Below are positions 4,538 to 7,839 of a stretch of DNA of 7,839 nucleotides, one piece after another. The notes under the pieces are model-generated. The model did no database searches, was not told where the DNA came from, and saw nothing but the letters and a program-made list of their open reading frames with translations. The stretch lies in contig JBFMHF010000223.1 in NCBI GenBank assembly GCA_040752975.1, forward strand, positions 1-7,839, read 5' to 3'. Each line of letters opens with the position of its first letter. Position 1 is the stretch's first letter. A program made the translations under genes and the position numbers. The DNA is from JADLDB01 sp040752975 (GTDB lineage Bacteria; Myxococcota; Myxococcia; Myxococcales; Myxococcaceae).

Positions 4538-7432
4538 GTCGGCGTGCTGGCTGAAGGTGAAGCCCTGCGCGGCCTCTTCCGCCAGCTCCCGCGCGCGCGC
4601 CTGGTCTCCTTTCGTTGCCCAGAGCGCGTTCGCCAGCGCCAGGCGCACCTCGGCGCGCAGGGTGTGGTTGGCTTCCACCGTCTGCAGGCGGTCCAGCGCC
4701 CGTTCCAGTACGGGCAGCGCTTCCTCGGGGCGGCCGAGCGCCACCAGCGCCGCGGCGAGCTGGCGATGCGACTCGACCGCGTCACGTCCGCCCGTCAGCT
4801 CCAGCTTCTCGGCCATCGCCTGGAAGCGCTGCAAGGCGGCGAGCGCCTCCGCGGGGCGGCCCACCGCCACCAGCGTTCGCCCCAGCCCCAGGAGGCACAC
4901 CGCGGTGTCCGGGTGCTCTGCGCCGTATTGCTGCTCGGCGATCTGCACGGCCCGTCTCGCCTCCGCGACCGCGTCCGCCGGCTTCTTGCGGAGCACGGCG
5001 AGCTGTGCGCGGATGCGAGCCACCTGCATGTGCCCCGACGGAGGCGGGCTGGCCTCGTGCGCCAGGTTGTCCACTGCGCGCGTCAACGCGGCCTCGGCCT
5101 CCGCCGCTTTTCCGCTCGCGGCCAGGTCCTCCGCGGTGTTGAGGAGCGCCCGCGTCACGCGGAAGGCCCGTGGGCCCAGGGCGAGCTCGTTGATCTCCCG
5201 CGCGCGCTCGTACGCCGCCACCGACCTCGCGTAGTCCCCTTCCTGCGAGGCGAGCGAGCCCAGCTCGTTCCAGGTGGCCCCCAGCGACGGGTGCTCCGAG
5301 CCCTGGTTGCGCTCACGAATGGCTCGCGACGCTTCGTACTCGCGGCGCGCCTCCGTGAGGTGCCCCTGCTCCATCAGCACCCAGCCCACCGACGAGTGCA
5401 GCCGGGCCACGTCGTTGCTGGTAGGGCCCTGCAGGGCGATGGCTCCAGCGAGGGCGCGCCGGTAGCTGGCGAGCGCCGCGGCGCGATCGCCGCCCTGCCA
5501 CTGGGCGTCCCCCCGCGCCTCGTCCAGCGCGACCTCGACCGTGCGGTCCCCGCCCTGGCGCGCCAGCACCCCCGACGCCAGGCTGGCCAGGACCAGACCC
5601 TCGGCCGGGCGCTCCAGCCGCCAGCCCACCAGCGACACCAGCGCGGTGAGGATGCGGGCAGCCAGCGCGTCGTCTCCCGCCGACAGCGATTGCTCGGCGG
5701 CCCTCTCCCAGGCGGCGCGCGCCTCCACGAAGCGCGACGACTCCGCCTCCAGCTCGCCCAGCGCATGCAACGCCTCGCCTCGGAAGGTGGGCACCGCCAG
5801 CTGCTCCGCGGCGGCCACCGCGGGCTCGATGCGCTCGCGCGCGGCCTGGAGCCGCCCCATGGCCACCAGCAGCCGGCCCTGGGCCACCTGCGCTTCCAGC
5901 CGCGCCACCGTCTGCTGCGCTTCGGGCGCCAGCTTCGCGCGCGCCTCCAACGCCTTCAGGTTGGCGCAGCCCGACAGCGGGGACAGCCTCGCCACCGCGT
6001 CGGAGGCGTGCCCCACGAGCTCGGCGTCGGCGTTGCCCAGCTCTGCCGAGAGCGTGGACAGCTCGTCGAGGCGCCGGTCGAGGCACTGGAGGCGCAGGGC
6101 GAGCTGTGCGTCCGTCTGCTCGCGCCGTACGTGGGTCGCGTCACAGGCGTCGAGGTGCGCGGCGCTCCAGTCCTGCGACCACCTGTCCATCGTGTCGCGC
6201 GCGTGCTCCCAGGACACCCGCGCGAAGGACTTTCCCGTCGCGTCGAAGGCCGCCTGTGCCCTGGCGCGCGCCGCGTCGTTCCACACCGCCGAGAGTTTCT
6301 CGGCCGACGCGCGGCAGGCGCGCGCCGAGCGCTGCGACGCCCAGGATGCCCCGCCCACCACGCCCGCCAGCGCCAGGACACTCGCGGCCACCAGGGCCAC
6401 GCGCCGCCGGGCGCGCGCAGGATCTCTCGACAGGGCGTCCAGGAGCGCCGTCATGGATGGGTGGCGCTGTGAGGGAGAGGCCGACAGGCCCCGGGCCACG
6501 ATGGGGAACAGCCACGCGGGTACCGGCGAGCCCCTGGGCGGCGCGGGCACCTGCGCCTCGTGCGCCAGCTTCCCCAGCGTGACGAGATCCGGCCCCTGGA
6601 AGGGGCGCTGGCCGTAGAGCGCCTCGTAGAGCGAGACACAGAAGCCGTATTGGTCCGTCGCGGGCGAGGTGTCGGCGCCGTCGTACTGCTCGGGCGCCAT
6701 GTACCCGGGGCTGCCCATCACGGCGCCGACGTGGGTGAGGGGCGTCTCGAGCGACACCGAGTCCGATGACTCGTCGCGCACGGACGGCTGGCTGTCGCTG
6801 CTGGCGGTGCGCGTCGAGCGCGCCAGGCCGAAGTCGGTGATGCGCGCGCGGCCGTCCTCGCCCATCAGGACGTTGGCGGGCTTGAAGTCGCGGTGCACCA
6901 GGCCCGCGGCGTGCGCTGCCTCGAGGCCGCGGCCCGCGCCGAGGAAGACGTCGAGGACGGCGCGCCACGTCGGCCGCTTCTCCTTGAGCCAGGTGTTGAG
7001 GGTGACGCCGCGGATCAACTCCATCGCCACGAAGACGTTCCGCTCGTCGGTGCCCACGTCGTACACCGGCACGACGTTCGGGTGAGACAACTGCGCCATC
7101 GCCTGGGCCTCACGCAGCAGGCGGGAGCGGCCTTCGGTGCTGCTCTTCGCGCTCGAGCCCTTCGGCGAGCGAAGCACCTTGATGGCGACGCGTCGGTCCA
7201 GCACCGGATCGTACGCGGCGTACACCATGCCCATGCCGCCGACGCCCAGCACGTCGAGGATGACGTAGCGGCCAAGGCGCGAGCCGGTGGGAAGGGGCGC
7301 GGCCTTCGACTCCACGCGCGCGCGCAGGAGCGTGTCGTCGAGGTTCTCCTGGGTGACGGCCTGGGCGTCGGCGTCGCGCGTCGCGGCACAGCGCGGGCAC
7401 GACCGGTCGTCATTCGAGTGCGGACAGGCCAA
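4496..7432 (-). CDS. Membrane-anchored Ser/Thr protein kinase with C-terminal TPR array
   Basis: This 978-aa Hanks-type kinase is read from TTG 7432, which gives MACPHSNDDRSCPRC, a short Cys motif typical of the N-terminus of such kinases. The open frame extends to 7597, but those residues would be antisense to the divergent gene's promoter and signal peptide. The kinase domain spans about 55-336: Gly loop G63-V-G-G-M-G68, ATP lysine K85 (VAIK), H180-R-D-F-K-P-A-N187, D200-F-G202, and YMAPE ending at E248. All catalytic residues are intact. The segment from DFG to APE is long (about 45 residues) and Ser-rich, a likely autophosphorylation site. One membrane helix lies at about 344-365. A segment with C373, C430, C450 and C489 follows, then TPR-type helical repeats from about 515 to near the C-terminus, for protein-protein contacts. 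One helix implies a periplasmic TPR region, which is an inference. It is convergent with the lipoprotein gene and divergent from the one at 7503. Confidence 0.93.
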   Translation of the reverse strand: MACPHSNDDRSCPRCAATRDADAQAVTQENLDDTLLRARVESKAAPLPTGSRLGRYVILDVLGVGGMGMVYAAYDPVLDRRVAIKVLRSPKGSSAKSSTEGRSRLLREAQAMAQLSHPNVVPVYDVGTDERNVFVAMELIRGVTLNTWLKEKRPTWRAVLDVFLGAGRGLEAAHAAGLVHRDFKPANVLMGEDGRARITDFGLARSTRTASSDSQPSVRDESSDSVSLETPLTHVGAVMGSPGYMAPEQYDGADTSPATDQYGFCVSLYEALYGQRPFQGPDLVTLGKLAHEAQVPAPPRGSPVPAWLFPIVARGLSASPSQRHPSMTALLDALSRDPARARRRVALVAASVLALAGVVGGASWASQRSARACRASAEKLSAVWNDAARARAQAAFDATGKSFARVSWEHARDTMDRWSQDWSAAHLDACDATHVRREQTDAQLALRLQCLDRRLDELSTLSAELGNADAELVGHASDAVARLSPLSGCANLKALEARAKLAPEAQQTVARLEAQVAQGRLLVAMGRLQAARERIEPAVAAAEQLAVPTFRGEALHALGELEAESSRFVEARAAWERAAEQSLSAGDDALAARILTALVSLVGWRLERPAEGLVLASLASGVLARQGGDRTVEVALDEARGDAQWQGGDRAAALASYRRALAGAIALQGPTSNDVARLHSSVGWVLMEQGHLTEARREYEASRAIRERNQGSEHPSLGATWNELGSLASQEGDYARSVAAYERAREINELALGPRAFRVTRALLNTAEDLAASGKAAEAEAALTRAVDNLAHEASPPPSGHMQVARIRAQLAVLRKKPADAVAEARRAVQIAEQQYGAEHPDTAVCLLGLGRTLVAVGRPAEALAALQRFQAMAEKLELTGGRDAVESHRQLAAALVALGRPEEALPVLERALDRLQTVEANHTLRAEVRLALANALWATKGDQARARELAEEAAQGFTFSQHADGQKRALAWLEAHR

Positions 7433-7502
7433 GCGGGCGCAGTGTAGCGCGCTCGAGATTGGGTATGCTCCGCGCCCTCTCCTCGTCCTCTGGGTGGTGC
7501 CC
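7433..7502. promoter_or_regulatory. Compact divergent promoter region between the TPR kinase and the Cys-rich lipoprotein
   Basis: These 70 nt separate the TTG of the minus-strand kinase from the ATG of the plus-strand lipoprotein. On the plus strand TATGCT (7464-7469) is a candidate -10. On the minus strand TACACT (7446-7441) is a candidate -10 only 8 nt before the kinase TTG, which would give a nearly leaderless mRNA. No -35 consensus is clear for either. The two elements are close enough that the promoters would compete. Confidence 0.45.
7464..7469 (+). promoter_or_regulatory. TATGCT, candidate -10 element of the Cys-rich lipoprotein gene
   Basis: The hexamer is identical to the one upstream of the propeller lipoprotein gene and lies 33 nt before ATG 7503. 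A T/A-containing hexamer is conspicuous in this GC-rich interval. No -35 box is recognisable. A Shine-Dalgarno-like GGGTGG (7492-7497) sits 5 nt before the ATG. Confidence 0.4.
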
Positions 7503-7839
7503 ATGAAAGCGCTTCGTCTCTGGTTGCCCGCTGCGTCAGCCGTCGTCCTCCTCTCCGCGTGCTCGGGGACACCCGCGTCGCGGTGTGACTCGACCAACTG
7601 CGCGGGCTGCTGCGACTCCGCAGGCGTCTGTCAGCCCGGCACCGAGAGCCTGGCTTGTGGGCAGTCGGGCGCCCTGTGCAACACCTGCAGCGCCGGCCTC
7701 AGGTGCTCGCTCGGCTTCTGCGTGCCGGGCGGCACGGGCGGCGGCACAGGCGGCGGCGTGGGAGGCGGCGCGGGAGGCGGAGCCGGCGGAGGCCTGGGCG
7801 GCGGCGGCGGCGACGACGCGGGCCTGGGGGGCGGCGCGG
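7503..7839 (+). CDS. Cys-rich lipoprotein with polyglycine tail (3' end outside window)
   Basis: The frame from ATG 7503 is open to the window edge (112 complete codons). It begins MKALRLWLPAASAVVLLSAC, a clear lipoprotein signal with lipobox LSAC and lipidated C20. The mature part has ten further cysteines (C28, C33, C36, C37, C43, C52, C59, C62, C68, C73) arranged as CxxxxCxxCC...CxxC...C....C, probably five disulfides. It resembles the short Cys-rich modules at the N-terminus of many myxobacterial lipoproteins. From G76 onward the chain is a Gly-rich linker with Thr, Ala, Val or Leu every fourth residue, usually a spacer before a further domain, which would lie beyond 7839. It is likely exported and anchored in the envelope or outer membrane. 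No enzymatic motif is seen and the function is unknown. Confidence 0.85.
   Translation, partial: MKALRLWLPAASAVVLLSACSGTPASRCDSTNCAGCCDSAGVCQPGTESLACGQSGALCNTCSAGLRCSLGFCVPGGTGGGTGGGVGGGAGGGAGGGLGGGGGDDAGLGGGA
7728..7839 (+). repeat. GGC/GGN low-complexity tract encoding a Gly-rich linker
   Basis: This run of GGC-type codons broken by ACG, ACA, GTG, GCG, GCC and CTG encodes GGGT/GGGV/GGGA-like units. It is in frame with the lipoprotein. Such tracts can change length by slippage and are prone to assembly errors. It reaches the window edge, so its full length is unknown. Confidence 0.8.

Noticed and set aside
4259..6472. 737-codon open frame on the plus strand opposite the TPR kinase
   Set aside because: It is antisense to clear TPR coding sequence, its composition is Arg/His/Gln-rich, and it has no recognisable motif.
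7433..7597. 55-residue N-terminal extension of the TPR kinase
   Set aside because: It would cross the divergent promoter region and lie opposite the signal peptide of the lipoprotein at 7503. The residues show no domain, whereas MACPHS at TTG 7432 fits the kinase family.
1..7839. tRNA, rRNA, riboswitch, insertion sequence or phage attachment site
   Set aside because: Reading both strands showed no recognisable conserved RNA motif, terminal inverted repeats with a transposase, or target-site duplications.

Overview
This is very GC-rich DNA, with almost every coding third position G or C. It encodes two membrane-anchored eukaryotic-like Ser/Thr kinases of the PEGA and TPR types, plus lipoproteins carrying Cys-rich or Gly-rich regions and integrin-like propeller repeats. 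That combination points to a myxobacterium (Myxococcota, most likely the Myxococcus/Corallococcus/Archangium side). This assignment rests on gene architecture and composition only. No RNA gene, insertion sequence, phage gene or CRISPR array is visible.

Layout, left to right. (1) 1-495 (+): the 3' end of a gene for an exported or membrane protein, with an Ig/Fn3-like end followed by a two-helix membrane hairpin. (2) 507-2246 (+): a complete Ser/Thr kinase with a cytoplasmic kinase domain, one membrane helix and two PEGA-like domains. It starts 11 nt after gene 1, so the two are probably one operon. (3) 2247-2573: a non-coding gap with two hairpin-forming inverted repeats and a TATGCT hexamer that may be a -10 element. 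(4) 2574-4078 (+): a lipoprotein with an EGF-like Cys cluster, a beta-sandwich-like region and seven FG-GAP/integrin-like blades. Its reading frame breaks after blade 2, at an ATGA stop/start overlap (3389-3392), so it currently reads as two ORFs. (5) 4079-4495: the convergent interval, with a strong hairpin just after the lipoprotein stop, a small acidic Leu-rich ORF on the minus strand, and an imperfect 67-68 bp tandem repeat that runs into the 3' end of the next gene. (6) 4496-7432 (-): a 978-aa Ser/Thr kinase with an N-terminal Cys motif, kinase domain, membrane helix, Cys-containing extracytoplasmic segment and long TPR array. (7) 7433-7502: a 70-nt divergent promoter region. (8) 7503-7839 (+, cut by the window edge): a Cys-rich lipoprotein with a polyglycine tail.

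How the genes may fit together: the two kinases belong to different families and lie convergently, so there is no evidence that they form one pathway. Gene 1 and the PEGA kinase could be a sensor or envelope protein with its kinase. The lipoproteins are probably surface or periplasmic proteins. The most informative anomalies are the split seven-blade propeller and the triplicated gene-end repeat. Nothing here is clearly a new defence or mobile system.
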